IMG/VR virus record: IMGVR_UViG_3300032116_000033 | Location: 62,001-126,000 of that record | DNA from: a virus | DNA: 64,000 nucleotides | Strand: one strand, 5' to 3' | Part shown: piece after piece, positions 9,201-16,799 of the stretch | Position numbering within the stretch: the first letter of the stretch is position 1 | How the letters are laid out: each line of letters opens with the position of its first letter | Translations under genes and position numbers: made by a program | The notes under the pieces: generated by a model | Databases searched by the model: none | Told to the model about the DNA's origin: nothing | The model's input: the letters and a program-made list of their open reading frames with translations, nothing else

Positions 9201-11812
9201 CCGACATCTCGCTCACGCTAAGCTGGAACAGGTCGAGCGACAACTACGACATCTCTACCGCGCTGGTCTACAAGGTCTACAGATCCACCAGCAACGTTCT
9301 TACGTCGATCAACCAGACAGAGACCAACGGTACACTGATAGGAACCGGCATAAACATAGAGACCTTCAACGTTACCGGACTTACGCCGGCGACCACGTAC
9401 TACTTCAACGTGATCGTGTCGGACTCGTCGGGCAACAAGTCGCTGTACTCGTCGGTGAACGCAACGACCGCAACCGACGCCCAAGCACCAACTCCTGGTG
9501 GTTCGGGCAATGTGTCTACGTCTGGCATCACCGTATCGAGCATCAACGTGTCTTGGGCAGCAGCCTCTGACAACATCACTGCGGCAGCCAGCCTTCAGTA
9601 CGCTCTCTACAGATCTACTTCCAACAACATCTCGACCGTGGCAGACGCAGAGACGAACGGCGTTGTCGTCATGAACTACACCGCCAACACGACCAGCTTC
9701 ACAGCATCCGGTCTAGTTCCTGCTACGTCTTACTTCTTCAACGTTGTCGTACGCGACGCGACCGGCAACAAGTCAGCTTACGTTCCTTCCAGCGCCATGA
9801 CTCAGGCAGACATCACGCCACCGGTTCCGGGATCTTCTGGAACAATATCAGTAAGCTACGTTACTAAATCAAGTCTCGTACTTTCGTGGACAAAAGCGGT
9901 CGACAACCACACCGCTCAGTCTGGTCTAAGGTACGAGGTCAGAAGGTCGACGTCCAACAACATAGGAACGGTCGCCACCTTCAGGAACGGTACGGTTGTC
10001 AGAGCTTTCACGACCGACATAAACACCGTGTCTGTAGAAGGCCTTCTGCCGAACACTCAGTACTACTTCAACGTGCTGGTCATGGACGCTTTCGGAAACA
10101 GGGCCGTATACTCGATGGCCAACGCAACGACGCTGGTCGACGCACAAGGACCGACTCCTGGAAACTCTGGTCTCATCAGCTTCACCGGAACCACTCTTCA
10201 AGAAACTGTCGTCAGCTGGGCAAGAGCATCAGACGAGGCGACATACTTCGAGGATCTCGAGTACGCGCTATATTATAGCACTTCTCCCAACATCTCAACC
10301 GTAGCCGGTGCAGAGACGAACGGTACGCTGGTGATGGACTACGATCTCTACGCGAGCCCGTATCCTATGACGGACCTGACACCGGGCACGACGTACTACT
10401 TCAACGTCATCGCGCGAGACGAGCAGGGCAACAAGTCTGCGTACTCGATGTCTAACGTGTCTATGCTTCCAGACGTCACGGCACCGGTTCCAGACAACTC
10501 CGGAACCATACTGCCGAACGACACCACCACCAGCAGCGTGACGCTGAGATGGTTCAAGGCCGTAGACAACGTAACAGAAGAGCAGGACATGATGTACGCT
10601 GTGTACAGATCTATGTCCAACAACATGACCACCGTCAACCAGACAGAGACGAACGGCACCAAGATAATGGACTGGGCGGCAGACGTTCTGGAGCTTGAGA
10701 TCTCGGATCTTACTCCGTCTTACACGTACTACTTCAATGTCCTAGCAAGGGACGAGGCCGGAAACAAGGCAGCGTACTCTACAGCAAAAGTGACAACGGT
10801 CTCCGACACGTCCGTACCTTCTCCGGGCGGATCCGGCGTACTGGGTGCAAGTCTCGTTACGCCTAGCACCGTGACCGTATCTTGGACAAAGGGAACCGAC
10901 AACGTAACGGACGCAGGCTTCCTGATGTACGGCGTATACTACTCCAAGCTCAACAACATCTCCACCATCGCAGACATCGACGCCAACGGCACGCTTGCGA
11001 GACCTTTCTCAAGAGACATAGCGGTACAGACCGTAACGGGCCTAGACTCAGACGAGACGTACTACTTCAACGTGATGATCAGAGACTCTGCCGGTAACAG
11101 GTCTTGCTACAGCACGGTTCAGGCCACGACGCTCGAGGACATCGAAGCTCCTGTTCCGGGCGGATCCGGCGTAATAACCGCAAGCAACGTAGGCCTGACA
11201 GGGATGATACTCAGCTGGAACCCTGCCGTAGACAACGCCTCGTCGCCGCCTAACCTTCAGTACCAGGTCAGGATATCTTCGCTGAACAACATCTCGACCG
11301 TGGTGAGCGCGGAGGCAAACGGGACCATCGTGAGCGCGTACTCGTCTCTCACGTACGCTACGGTGAGCGGGCTAAACTCAGGCGAGACCTACTACTTCAA
11401 CGTCATAGTAAAAGACGCCAAAGGCAACAAGTCCATATACGCGACCAAGACCCAGAGAACCAGAAACGACGTCGTCGAGGTCCCGAGCACTCCGGTTGCC
11501 GTAAACCAGGCCGTAGTGGTCGAGAGCTCCATAGACAAGATCAAGACTCTGCCTCAGGTTGTGTCAAACCCTACGCTGTCTAAGCCGCGTAACTGGGCAA
11601 AGGTCCACATCATCTACAAATCAACCACGTCGGCCAAGCGTGTCGTCGTCTCGATCACGGACTTCTCTCAGATGCTGGGGACCTTCAGAGCCAAAAACGC
11701 TGAGATTTTCGCTGTGCACAAGGTCATCGTAGAAGACGCCAACAACAACTTCGTCACGGTTCCGGCATCGTTCATAATGAACGCTAACAACTGGAACATA
11801 GACGTCGATTAG
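6257..11812 (+). CDS. Giant virion adhesin: beta-propeller plus Fn3 repeats
   Basis: The 1851-residue product is preceded by AAGGAA. Residues ~1-410 hold seven FG-GAP-type blades of the pattern YFGYSVSMSSDGTTLAVGA followed by GxVYVY, enough for one closed integrin-like propeller. Residues ~415-1740 hold twelve fibronectin type III-like repeats, each with a W or equivalent early, DN(Y/x) and (T/Q)YYFNVxVxDxxGNK near the end, joined by APVPGGSG linkers. The last ~110 residues are unique. No signal peptide or membrane segment is seen, so it is most likely a virion-borne host-binding protein. Fn3 and FG-GAP assignments rest on motif recognition only. Confidence 0.85.
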   Translation: MSFTATYLEKISASNSVGGNHYGSSVAISADGNTMAAAVSYVSSSSNQANGAVRILTKSGGAWSQSASIITPSSSNDDYLDYAVALSYDGTTLVVGVMSVDGAAADQGAAYVYKLSGGTWSLVQAISNPDEGADDNFGISVAVSGTGDIIAVGATRGDKSGVNPDSGTVYTYVHNGTSYAYAQKLNGSDSSFGDVFGHSISMSYDGNYIAVGAIGEFTGSNPQGAVYVYLRSSGTWAQQQKITAVQASSGNYFGYSVSMSSDGTTLAVGASSADDSNTANLSALCVLKRTSTTWSVEGGLLKSSSGSTAEYMAHAVSTSFDGDTVLVGVWEGDTVASAESGSAYVFRRSSGTWSQAQRIVPSDADLATYFGYSVALASNLSSMVVTAPYSSDVPSSNAGNIYSYSVALTASDVYSPLVISSKTITVTASTMTSISVSWEKAIDNISLPSGLQYEVRYSTLANVSTVEDFEANGTIAMAYTADVSSYTITNLYPGRQYHINVAVKDAAGNKTLYTTRNTGAQADTTAPVPGGSGALSFSNVGVSSVTVNWQKATDNYSTGDLISYAVYYSTSNNIGTAANAAANGTRALNFTADISSHTINDLVPDTTYYFNVVAQDEFAVKAAYVSSSTSTQADTSAPSPGVLSVSALNLTQISVSWTAATDNYSTSLNISYAVYYSTSDNISTVADAETNGTLIRDYANTPRTYQLTGLVPDTTYYFNVVAKDEYGNKVAYSAISQKTIADTSAPVPGNSGIISAVAVSETEIEVSWTAATDNYSTGSNVTYAVYRSTSNNISTVANAETNGTLIMGYTANTTTYSATGLSYNTQYYFNVIVKDQYGNKAVYTSASESTLGDSGSPVPGNSGTIAATPMSERRIDLSWTAATDNLVAASALEYAVYLSSSNNISTVADMESNGTKVMDFTADTTYKMVGSLTKDTQYYFNVMVRDVAGNKAAYSMTNATTQADTTVPVLGSPTSIAVTNLADISLTLSWNRSSDNYDISTALVYKVYRSTSNVLTSINQTETNGTLIGTGINIETFNVTGLTPATTYYFNVIVSDSSGNKSLYSSVNATTATDAQAPTPGGSGNVSTSGITVSSINVSWAAASDNITAAASLQYALYRSTSNNISTVADAETNGVVVMNYTANTTSFTASGLVPATSYFFNVVVRDATGNKSAYVPSSAMTQADITPPVPGSSGTISVSYVTKSSLVLSWTKAVDNHTAQSGLRYEVRRSTSNNIGTVATFRNGTVVRAFTTDINTVSVEGLLPNTQYYFNVLVMDAFGNRAVYSMANATTLVDAQGPTPGNSGLISFTGTTLQETVVSWARASDEATYFEDLEYALYYSTSPNISTVAGAETNGTLVMDYDLYASPYPMTDLTPGTTYYFNVIARDEQGNKSAYSMSNVSMLPDVTAPVPDNSGTILPNDTTTSSVTLRWFKAVDNVTEEQDMMYAVYRSMSNNMTTVNQTETNGTKIMDWAADVLELEISDLTPSYTYYFNVLARDEAGNKAAYSTAKVTTVSDTSVPSPGGSGVLGASLVTPSTVTVSWTKGTDNVTDAGFLMYGVYYSKLNNISTIADIDANGTLARPFSRDIAVQTVTGLDSDETYYFNVMIRDSAGNRSCYSTVQATTLEDIEAPVPGGSGVITASNVGLTGMILSWNPAVDNASSPPNLQYQVRISSLNNISTVVSAEANGTIVSAYSSLTYATVSGLNSGETYYFNVIVKDAKGNKSIYATKTQRTRNDVVEVPSTPVAVNQAVVVESSIDKIKTLPQVVSNPTLSKPRNWAKVHIIYKSTTSAKRVVVSITDFSQMLGTFRAKNAEIFAVHKVIVEDANNNFVTVPASFIMNANNWNIDVD
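7500..11460 (+). repeat. Twelve tandem Fn3-like coding repeats
   Basis: Each unit is about 110 codons and ends in the YYFNV...D..GNK signature. The units differ enough at DNA level that this looks like an old, selected array rather than a fresh expansion. Confidence 0.85.
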
Positions 11813-11814
11813 GA

Positions 11815-11820
11815 TATAAT
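11815..11820 (+). promoter_or_regulatory. Possible TATAAT -10 element
   Basis: TATAAT three bases after the adhesin stop and 30 bases before the next ATG. No convincing -35 hexamer was found, so it may be an extended or phage-specific promoter, or chance. Confidence 0.3.
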
Positions 11821-11849
11821 GGATGTAGACTCCGAGTGAGAGGGCCTAT

Positions 11850-12269
11850 ATGCGCGACGATAAGATCGATTTGATCAGTAAAGACATCGAGTTTGTCAAG
11901 GACATCGTTCAAGACACTAGCCGTCGCGTCTCTAGCCTAGAGGAGGCTACTGGCCAGTTCTCTAGGGACTTTCACGAGCACATAGCCACAGACCGTCAGA
12001 TGAACGTAGAGATCGCACGCATAGGCCGCATCCTAGAGAAGAACACCGACTCCCTGGTCGAGCACATGCGTCGCACAGACATAAACGAGATGAGCATCAG
12101 CGAGCTCAAGAACATCAGTCTAAGATTAGATCAAAGATTGCAGCCGCTTGAAAGTTCATACACGCAGCGTAAAACGATGATGATTCTCATTGCTAAGATT
12201 GCCGCCGTGGTTGCAGCGTTGGCAGGGTTTGCAAAATTCTTGTACGAGATCTACGTCTTGAAGCTGTAG
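11850..12269 (+). CDS. Coiled-coil protein with C-terminal membrane anchor
   Basis: The 139-residue product has a long N-terminal heptad region (about residues 5-105) and one hydrophobic helix near residues 112-135, followed by a short basic tail. This layout matches the XhlA-type haemolysin/holin-accessory proteins and several phage membrane proteins next to tail genes. A lysis role is possible but not demonstrated, because the endolysin gene is 50 kb away in the window. GAGGG precedes the ATG. Confidence 0.65.
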   Translation: MRDDKIDLISKDIEFVKDIVQDTSRRVSSLEEATGQFSRDFHEHIATDRQMNVEIARIGRILEKNTDSLVEHMRRTDINEMSISELKNISLRLDQRLQPLESSYTQRKTMMILIAKIAAVVAALAGFAKFLYEIYVLKL

Positions 12270-12338
12270 CAGATGATAATATAAGCATATAGTGACGCGG
12301 TAATAATGCCGCGCCCTGAAGAATCATGGAGATACACT

Positions 12339-12629
12339 ATGTCACTCATGTCCTCTAAGACAAAAAGAATCCTGGAAGTTGCCCTCGCAAACCGCGTTGC
12401 CAAGAACGAGATGGTCTCTGCCTTCGGCTCGCACGCAGTCGTTCTCTGCGTTGTAGCGACCAGCACCTCTACGACCGTAGACTTCGGCGCCCTCAAGGTC
12501 GGTGATTTCTTGGTTCGCATCAAGGCTGGCGCAACCGGCGGCGCTCTGTTCGATGTCTGCGTAGCAGACGGAACCGCTCCTGCTGCTGCAGTGATAGGCG
12601 ACCTCTACATCGCTCTTCGTCTGGTCTAA
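12339..12629 (+). CDS. Small putative structural protein
   Basis: The ATG at 12339 has GGAG eight bases upstream, so it is preferred over an in-frame ATG at 12306. The 96-residue product has a basic N-terminus and a compact beta-rich remainder (HAVVLCVVATSTSTT, DVCVADGTAP) like small capsid or tail decoration proteins. It is the last plus-strand gene before a terminator and the switch to minus-strand genes. Confidence 0.7.
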   Translation: MSLMSSKTKRILEVALANRVAKNEMVSAFGSHAVVLCVVATSTSTTVDFGALKVGDFLVRIKAGATGGALFDVCVADGTAPAAAVIGDLYIALRLV

Positions 12630-12817
12630 TCGACCGGGAGGGCGTCTTCTGCGCCCTCTTCTTTTAAGATCTCGTCTAGAGCCTGAATAGCCCCCGTGAT
12701 CTGCGAGAGTCTCGTCTCGAAGCTTGAGATCTCGCCCTTCAGAACCTCGATCTTCTCTGATATCGCCCAAGCCTCAGAGCTGAGCATGTTTATCTTGTTG
12801 ATTATCTTTTCGCGCAT
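12626..12817 (-). CDS. Small coiled-coil protein
   Basis: The product has 63 residues from the ATG at 12817, which has AAGGA at proper spacing (an in-frame ATG at 12835 has none). Almost the whole chain is predicted helix with heptad spacing and an acidic end. It converges tail to tail with the virion block. Function unknown. Confidence 0.6.
   Translation of the reverse strand: MREKIINKINMLSSEAWAISEKIEVLKGEISSFETRLSQITGAIQALDEILKEEGAEDALPVD
12638..12665 (+). terminator. Terminator closing the virion block
   Basis: A perfect 7-bp stem GAGGGCG/CGCCCTC with a 7-nt loop, followed by TTCTTTT. It lies just after the last plus-strand gene and overlaps the 3' end of the convergent minus-strand gene. 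Confidence 0.8.
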
Positions 12818-12996
12818 GATCCACATCCTTGCCATCTAAGGACAAACACGCCGCAGCAGATGTCTTCGTTGTCTGAAGGCTCCAGCATGCCGCAGCACGT
12901 GACCTTTACGCTGTAGCCGTTGAAGCAGGCGATCTCGTAGCCGTTTATGTGATTGTCAGGCATGTCCTGAAGCTTGAGTACACGGAGAAGTTCCAT
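12802..12996 (-). CDS. Small cysteine-rich protein
   Basis: The ATG at 12996 follows the previous stop by four bases; the longer frame to 13119 would overlap the upstream gene by over 100 bases. The 64-residue product has three cysteine clusters (TCCG, ICCG, GCGSC), suggesting metal binding. No clear Shine-Dalgarno, so expression probably depends on coupling. Confidence 0.5.
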   Translation of the reverse strand: MELLRVLKLQDMPDNHINGYEIACFNGYSVKVTCCGMLEPSDNEDICCGVFVLRWQGCGSCAKR

Positions 12997-13000
12997 GAAC

Positions 13001-13489
13001 TCATACAGCAGCGACGACTGCAGAGAACCAAGCTGGGTGGCCACGGTTTGTCCACTTTGGCTCTCGCTTGTCGTTTGCCCACTTGATGTGGAAGCCGAGT
13101 CGGTAAGCTTCGATGACATCGCTTATGTCCTTTCTTAGCGAGCAGTTGGGAAACTGCTGAAGTCCCAGGCTCGGGAGTATGTGCACCTGAGCCTTAAGCG
13201 ATGCGTAGCCTGCAAGAAACGACGCGTGATCTTTCTTGTACCTGTGCACAAACTCATCGTTCATCGCCTTTAGGTGCTCGAGGTGCCACTCGAAGTTCTC
13301 GAGGGAGTCGCCGGACCAGAGCGTGCAAGGATGCTTGGTCCAGGCGACTCGATACACGGGAGTTCCGCCGTGGCGGGCGATCGCGGACGACAGCATCTGC
13401 ACGGACTCGATCGGCATCTTTACCAGGCGCTTGTCGTCCAGCGCTCTAGCACATTCTACCGGATCGTTTGATGTGAAGAAGATGTTCAC
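13001..13489 (-). CDS. Conserved phage protein of unknown function
   Basis: The 162-residue product begins with the pattern NDPxxCAxALDDKRLVKMxxES, which I recognise as recurring in uncharacterised proteins of large phages. It is rich in His, Trp and Lys (VAWTKHPC, WHLEHLKAMN, GHPAWF), compatible with a nucleic-acid enzyme fold, but no catalytic signature can be named. Confidence 0.75.
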   Translation of the reverse strand: MNIFFTSNDPVECARALDDKRLVKMPIESVQMLSSAIARHGGTPVYRVAWTKHPCTLWSGDSLENFEWHLEHLKAMNDEFVHRYKKDHASFLAGYASLKAQVHILPSLGLQQFPNCSLRKDISDVIEAYRLGFHIKWANDKREPKWTNRGHPAWFSAVVAAV

Positions 13490-13507
13490 GACGAAACTCC
13501 TTTTACG

Positions 13508-13810
13508 TTAGATCACGTTCTTTACCACGAACTCGATCGATCGGCCTACGCTCGGCTTACGCAGACCCTGCGGCCATTCGGTGGCGATCAGCGTAGGGCC
13601 TGATCCTGTGCGGTTCTGGCGGAACTTGACTTGGTAGGTCGTGTTGATGTTGCTCTTGCTGGAGATGAACAGTGTTACGTATCCGTTCTTGACTGAGACC
13701 TTGCCGAACTTCTCGGTCAGACGAGCGAGCGTTACGGTTGGGTACTTGTCGTTGGCGGACTTCTTCGTGAACTTGACGGATACGACTGAGGTTACTGTAG
13801 ACAGGGTCAT
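13508..13810 (-). CDS. Hypothetical protein (100 aa)
   Basis: The ATG at 13810 follows AAAGGAG at ideal spacing; longer in-frame starts run into the upstream small gene. The product is basic and beta-rich with repeated Val/Thr/Lys alternation (KFTKKSAN, YQVKFRQNRTG), like small single-domain binding proteins. No family recognised. Confidence 0.75.
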   Translation of the reverse strand: MTLSTVTSVVSVKFTKKSANDKYPTVTLARLTEKFGKVSVKNGYVTLFISSKSNINTTYQVKFRQNRTGSGPTLIATEWPQGLRKPSVGRSIEFVVKNVI

Positions 13811-13821
13811 AGATGCTCCTT

Positions 13822-13971
13822 TTATTGCCTTTCGGCGTTGTGGATGTTGTGGTGGGGACGCCGGTCGATCTCCATCCCCTTTTTCAGCCTCAACCAGGTC
13901 CGACATCTCTGCAAAGACGGAGAGCCCGGTATATACATGAACTTGCAGGTACATGTTGCGCCTGTGATCAT
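13822..13971 (-). CDS. Small protein coupled to the UDG-like gene
   Basis: A 49-residue ORF whose ATG overlaps the stop of the UDG-like gene as ATGA. It ends just before the ribosome binding site of the next gene, so it fills the gap exactly. It contains TCTCKF and a later RCRTW, a possible three-cysteine metal site, and a basic C-terminus. Confidence 0.55.
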   Translation of the reverse strand: MITGATCTCKFMYIPGSPSLQRCRTWLRLKKGMEIDRRPHHNIHNAERQ

Positions 13972-14393
13972 ATTATACCCTCGTTTATATATTTCGTCAG
14001 TGATTCCTTGGTGTTGCGCACAGTATCAGGATCGTTGAGCTTTCGGTTCATCCCGCTGGGATGCGGAAGTGCCAGAAAGCCGCTTACGCCTGCTTCTGCT
14101 AAAGCTCTGGCTGCGGTCTTGCCCAGCGAGACCATCTTGGCGTCTGGATGCTGCGCGAGCTTTGCGATAAGGGAGTCTCTGGCCTCTCTTATCTGAGCTA
14201 CGGACAAAGGTTTGTTTCCTTCGGTCTTGTCGTCGCAGACGTTGATGAACGTGAAGTTGGCGTTTAAGTTCTCGATCCAGCTTTCGAGCGTTTTTCTTGA
14301 TCTGACTGAGACGTGGAAAGGAGAGGAGTCTGGACTAGACGAGCTGGGGTTCGAGCCTACGAACACTACGTTCACTACGTTCACTGTGCTCAT
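13968..14393 (-). CDS. Uracil-DNA glycosylase-superfamily protein
   Basis: The 141-residue product has the two landmark motifs of the superfamily: FVGSNPSSSSPD near residues 11-22 (where the family has the GxNPS water-activating loop) and LPHPSGMNR near residues 109-117 (the HPSxxN DNA-minor-groove loop). It is shorter than typical family members and may be a minimal version. It probably excises uracil or another base lesion, which is notable beside dCMP deaminase and a possible cytosine-modifying enzyme. AAGGAG precedes the ATG. Confidence 0.7.
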   Translation of the reverse strand: MSTVNVVNVVFVGSNPSSSSPDSSPFHVSVRSRKTLESWIENLNANFTFINVCDDKTEGNKPLSVAQIREARDSLIAKLAQHPDAKMVSLGKTAARALAEAGVSGFLALPHPSGMNRKLNDPDTVRNTKESLTKYINEGII

Positions 14394-14394
14394 C

Positions 14395-14577
14395 TTATTC
14401 TCCTTGGTTAAGGAGGCATTTTTTGCTTACGATCTCTAGCATGAACGGGCCTGCGGTGAAGATCTTGCACCCGCACGCGGACTTTATGTGTCTGGGTCGC
14501 CATATGTCGATCGAAGGCGTCAAAAGGTAATGCGCGTACGTGATCACTATTCGTGGTGAGAGTCTGTAAGTCTTCAT
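14395..14577 (-). CDS. Hypothetical protein (60 aa)
   Basis: A small basic protein with SACGCK and a C-terminal KKCLLNQ, fitting precisely between its neighbours. GAGG lies upstream of the ATG. Function unknown. Confidence 0.65.
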   Translation of the reverse strand: MKTYRLSPRIVITYAHYLLTPSIDIWRPRHIKSACGCKIFTAGPFMLEIVSKKCLLNQGE

Positions 14578-14584
14578 GTTAGCC

Positions 14585-14911
14585 TCAGCAGTACTGAACG
14601 CCGTTGATCCAAATTCCCTCGTTGGGTCTGCACGGCAGCTCCCTGAGCTTGTCTGGTTCGGCGTCGCAGATAAATACTCTTGTTTCGGTCTGATTCTGAT
14701 CGCACCTTGCCCAGACCTGGATCTTCACCTGCTGGTTCTCGCCGTAGATCTCGCCTGTGCTCACGAGCCCGAGAGCCCTGTCGCCCGGAAGAGACACGGT
14801 CACGTATACGTTTCTTCTGGGCTCGAGCAGAAGATACTCGATACCCGCAGCAGACGGGGTCGCGCTCTGTATGACGAACCAGCCTTTGAAAAACATCAGA
14901 GACAAGGACAT
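14585..14911 (-). CDS. Hypothetical beta-rich protein (108 aa)
   Basis: Preceded by GGAGA at good spacing. Alternating hydrophobic strands (NVYVTVSLPGD, VKIQVWARCD) and no membrane or catalytic signature. It is part of a run of tightly packed minus genes. Confidence 0.7.
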   Translation of the reverse strand: MSLSLMFFKGWFVIQSATPSAAGIEYLLLEPRRNVYVTVSLPGDRALGLVSTGEIYGENQQVKIQVWARCDQNQTETRVFICDAEPDKLRELPCRPNEGIWINGVQYC

Positions 14912-14915
14912 ATGA

Positions 14916-15185
14916 TCATCTCCTGCACGTGAGGCTCATCCACAGCTCCCCGCCGTGGCTGAACGAAACTTGACCGGACGGTGTTTTTTCACTGCACACA
15001 AGCTCTATGGACTCTATATACGGGCTTATTGTCCCGCTGTCTCGGTCGAAGTTGGATCTTCCGGTGTCGCACGTGATCTTTGCGTGGCATCTGCTGTCCG
15101 ATATCTCGGGTCTGCAGACGTACACCGGGTTCATGGCGATGACCAGAATCCTGCCGCATATGTCTATCATAATGGTATCAATCAT
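14916..15185 (-). CDS. Hypothetical protein (89 aa)
   Basis: Cys-containing small protein (VYVCRPE, KITCDTGRS, LVCSEK) whose start overlaps the end of the dCMP deaminase gene by 8 bases. No named domain. Confidence 0.65.
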   Translation of the reverse strand: MIDTIMIDICGRILVIAMNPVYVCRPEISDSRCHAKITCDTGRSNFDRDSGTISPYIESIELVCSEKTPSGQVSFSHGGELWMSLTCRR

Positions 15186-15630
15186 GCTTCACCTTGTATA
15201 TGAGGTCTATGTATTGATCCTCGTTTCGGATATCGATCTTTAGGTCCCTCATAGCAAGGATGTCGTCGAAGTCCCGGTACCTTGTCTTAGCCACTACGCG
15301 CGTCACGCCGCTCTGCCACAGAAGCCTCATGCACACCTTGCACGGCGTCATCGTGCACACAACGAAGCAGTTCTCCATCGAGATGCCGTGGCGGGCGCAG
15401 TTGGCGATCAGGTTCATCTCACTGTGAACGATGTAGTCGTACTTGTCTGGACGAGTGCTCGGAAGAGAGTCGTCGTCTGCCCCTCGTACGAAGCCGTTGC
15501 AGCCGGTCGCAAGTATTGCACCCGTCGATTCTTTGATCAGGACGGATCCCACCTTTGTCTCTGAGTCGTGTGATCTCTGAGAGGCAGCTTCGGCCATCAT
15601 CATGTAGGTCTCTATCTTAGAAGGCTTCAT
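15178..15630 (-). CDS. dCMP deaminase
   Basis: The 150-residue product has the zinc-dependent cytidine/dCMP deaminase signature: H69-S-E71 (catalytic Glu, zinc His) and P96-C97-x-x-C100 (two zinc Cys). The length matches phage deoxycytidylate deaminases. The reaction converts dCMP to dUMP, feeding the ThyX enzyme encoded at 32047. It overlaps the downstream gene by 8 bases and the upstream gene by 4. Specificity for dCMP over other cytidine substrates is inferred from size and context. Confidence 0.9.
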   Translation of the reverse strand: MKPSKIETYMMMAEAASQRSHDSETKVGSVLIKESTGAILATGCNGFVRGADDDSLPSTRPDKYDYIVHSEMNLIANCARHGISMENCFVVCTMTPCKVCMRLLWQSGVTRVVAKTRYRDFDDILAMRDLKIDIRNEDQYIDLIYKVKHD

Positions 15631-16040
15631 TTCTTTTCCTTGGGTTTTCTTTGCGCAGGATACTCGTCGAAGAATTCCCTGCCGATTATCAGAGAATCCA
15701 GATAATGCTGGTCCATCTCTATGGCGATGTACGATAGCGAGTTTATAGACCTTAGGACCCCGTACTTGTTGCGCCCCCTCACCCGTCTGGCGAGTATCAT
15801 GTTGAACATGACCGACTCGACCTTGTAGCGCACGTTTATGCCTAAGGCGTTCTTTTCTATAGAGTTAGATTGCTTCAGTCTTCTTACGACGTAGTCGCCT
15901 TTGCTGAAGCCCGTGGTGTTTGTGTTTGGGATGCCGAACATCACGCACCGTCGCACGAAGTCAAAATCCCTAGCGTTGAGGAACTGGATGTCGACCCAGT
16001 CTATCCCGTACCTCTCGAACATCTCCTCAAGATAGTTCAT
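15627..16040 (-). CDS. Hypothetical protein (137 aa)
   Basis: Soluble, mixed alpha/beta, with an Arg-rich middle (ILARRVRGRNKYG) and a Lys/Pro-rich tail. Coupled to dCMP deaminase by a 4-base overlap. No family recognised. Confidence 0.7.
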   Translation of the reverse strand: MNYLEEMFERYGIDWVDIQFLNARDFDFVRRCVMFGIPNTNTTGFSKGDYVVRRLKQSNSIEKNALGINVRYKVESVMFNMILARRVRGRNKYGVLRSINSLSYIAIEMDQHYLDSLIIGREFFDEYPAQRKPKEKK

Positions 16041-16227
16041 CTGATGATTCCGTCTTTAAGATCTCTAGTTCGTAAGCTGAAGTTTTATCAGGCGCTTTCT
16101 GTGTCTTGAGTCTCTTGACCTTGACGCGCTCTGTTACTTTGCCTCGCTTAGGGCACACGTACGATATGTCTTCGTAGTACGTAGACTCGACTTCGTCTTT
16201 CTTCGGTTCTTCCTTCTTTCTTCTCAT
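16027..16227 (-). CDS. Small highly charged protein
   Basis: 66 residues, Lys/Glu-rich, with a central ISYVCPKRGKVTERVKVKR segment suggestive of a short beta domain. It overlaps both neighbours by a few bases. Function unknown. Confidence 0.65.
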   Translation of the reverse strand: MRRKKEEPKKDEVESTYYEDISYVCPKRGKVTERVKVKRLKTQKAPDKTSAYELEILKTESSDELS

Positions 16228-16799
16228 CTCTGTATGAACCTCTTTATGTCTTCAAGATTCTTGTATTCTATCGAGACCGCGTCGTGCACGGCTCTTTGAT
16301 ATTGCTTGACTATCGGATGAAGGTCCTTGGCAAACATGAACCTGGACCACTCGCCCATGCTCGCGTACATCACGCCTTCCCAGTAAGCGGAAACAGGCGT
16401 AGTGACGGACGCCACAAAAGCGTTGCAGCCGTCGTGTACGTAAGATTTCTGATTAAGCATCAGCGACTCGACCGTCATCTTCATCGACTCCGAGATGTCG
16501 CGATCGTTAGCAGTAGACCCTGACGCGATCATGTCCACGGTGGGGCAGAAAGCGTCGCTGGCCTGGCTCACGGACGACGTGCACCGTATGCCGGACGACA
16601 CCATCGGGATAAGGATGAAGTACGGGCACTTTACCTGTAGGTGGACGTATATCATGTCTATGGCCTGCGACGTGAGCCTGTTCCTGAACATCGAGGATCT
16701 TATCTCTAGATGGTCGCTGTAGGACGGCGAGCACGACATCAGCGACACGTAGCCGTGGTCTAGAACAGGCAGTCTATTTAGCTTTGTTCTTTCGCTCAT
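16224..16799 (-). CDS. Protein of unknown function, faintly ThyX-like
   Basis: The 191-residue product starts inside the end of the lytic transglycosylase gene (26-base overlap) behind GAGGA. Its C-terminal part (ASVTTPVSAYWEGVMYASMG ... HPIVKQYQRAVHDAV) is arranged like the C-terminal half of ThyX, where a Leu-Pro, a Trp and a helix ending the fold recur, but the RHR motif is absent. It may be a decayed or repurposed relative of the ThyX at 32047. This is a weak resemblance by eye only. Confidence 0.6.
   Translation of the reverse strand: MSERTKLNRLPVLDHGYVSLMSCSPSYSDHLEIRSSMFRNRLTSQAIDMIYVHLQVKCPYFILIPMVSSGIRCTSSVSQASDAFCPTVDMIASGSTANDRDISESMKMTVESLMLNQKSYVHDGCNAFVASVTTPVSAYWEGVMYASMGEWSRFMFAKDLHPIVKQYQRAVHDAVSIEYKNLEDIKRFIQR

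Noticed and set aside
14330-14360. GGGTTCGAGCC, tRNA T-arm-like
   Set aside because: It encodes the GSNPSSSS loop of the UDG-like protein on the minus strand and has no tRNA context.
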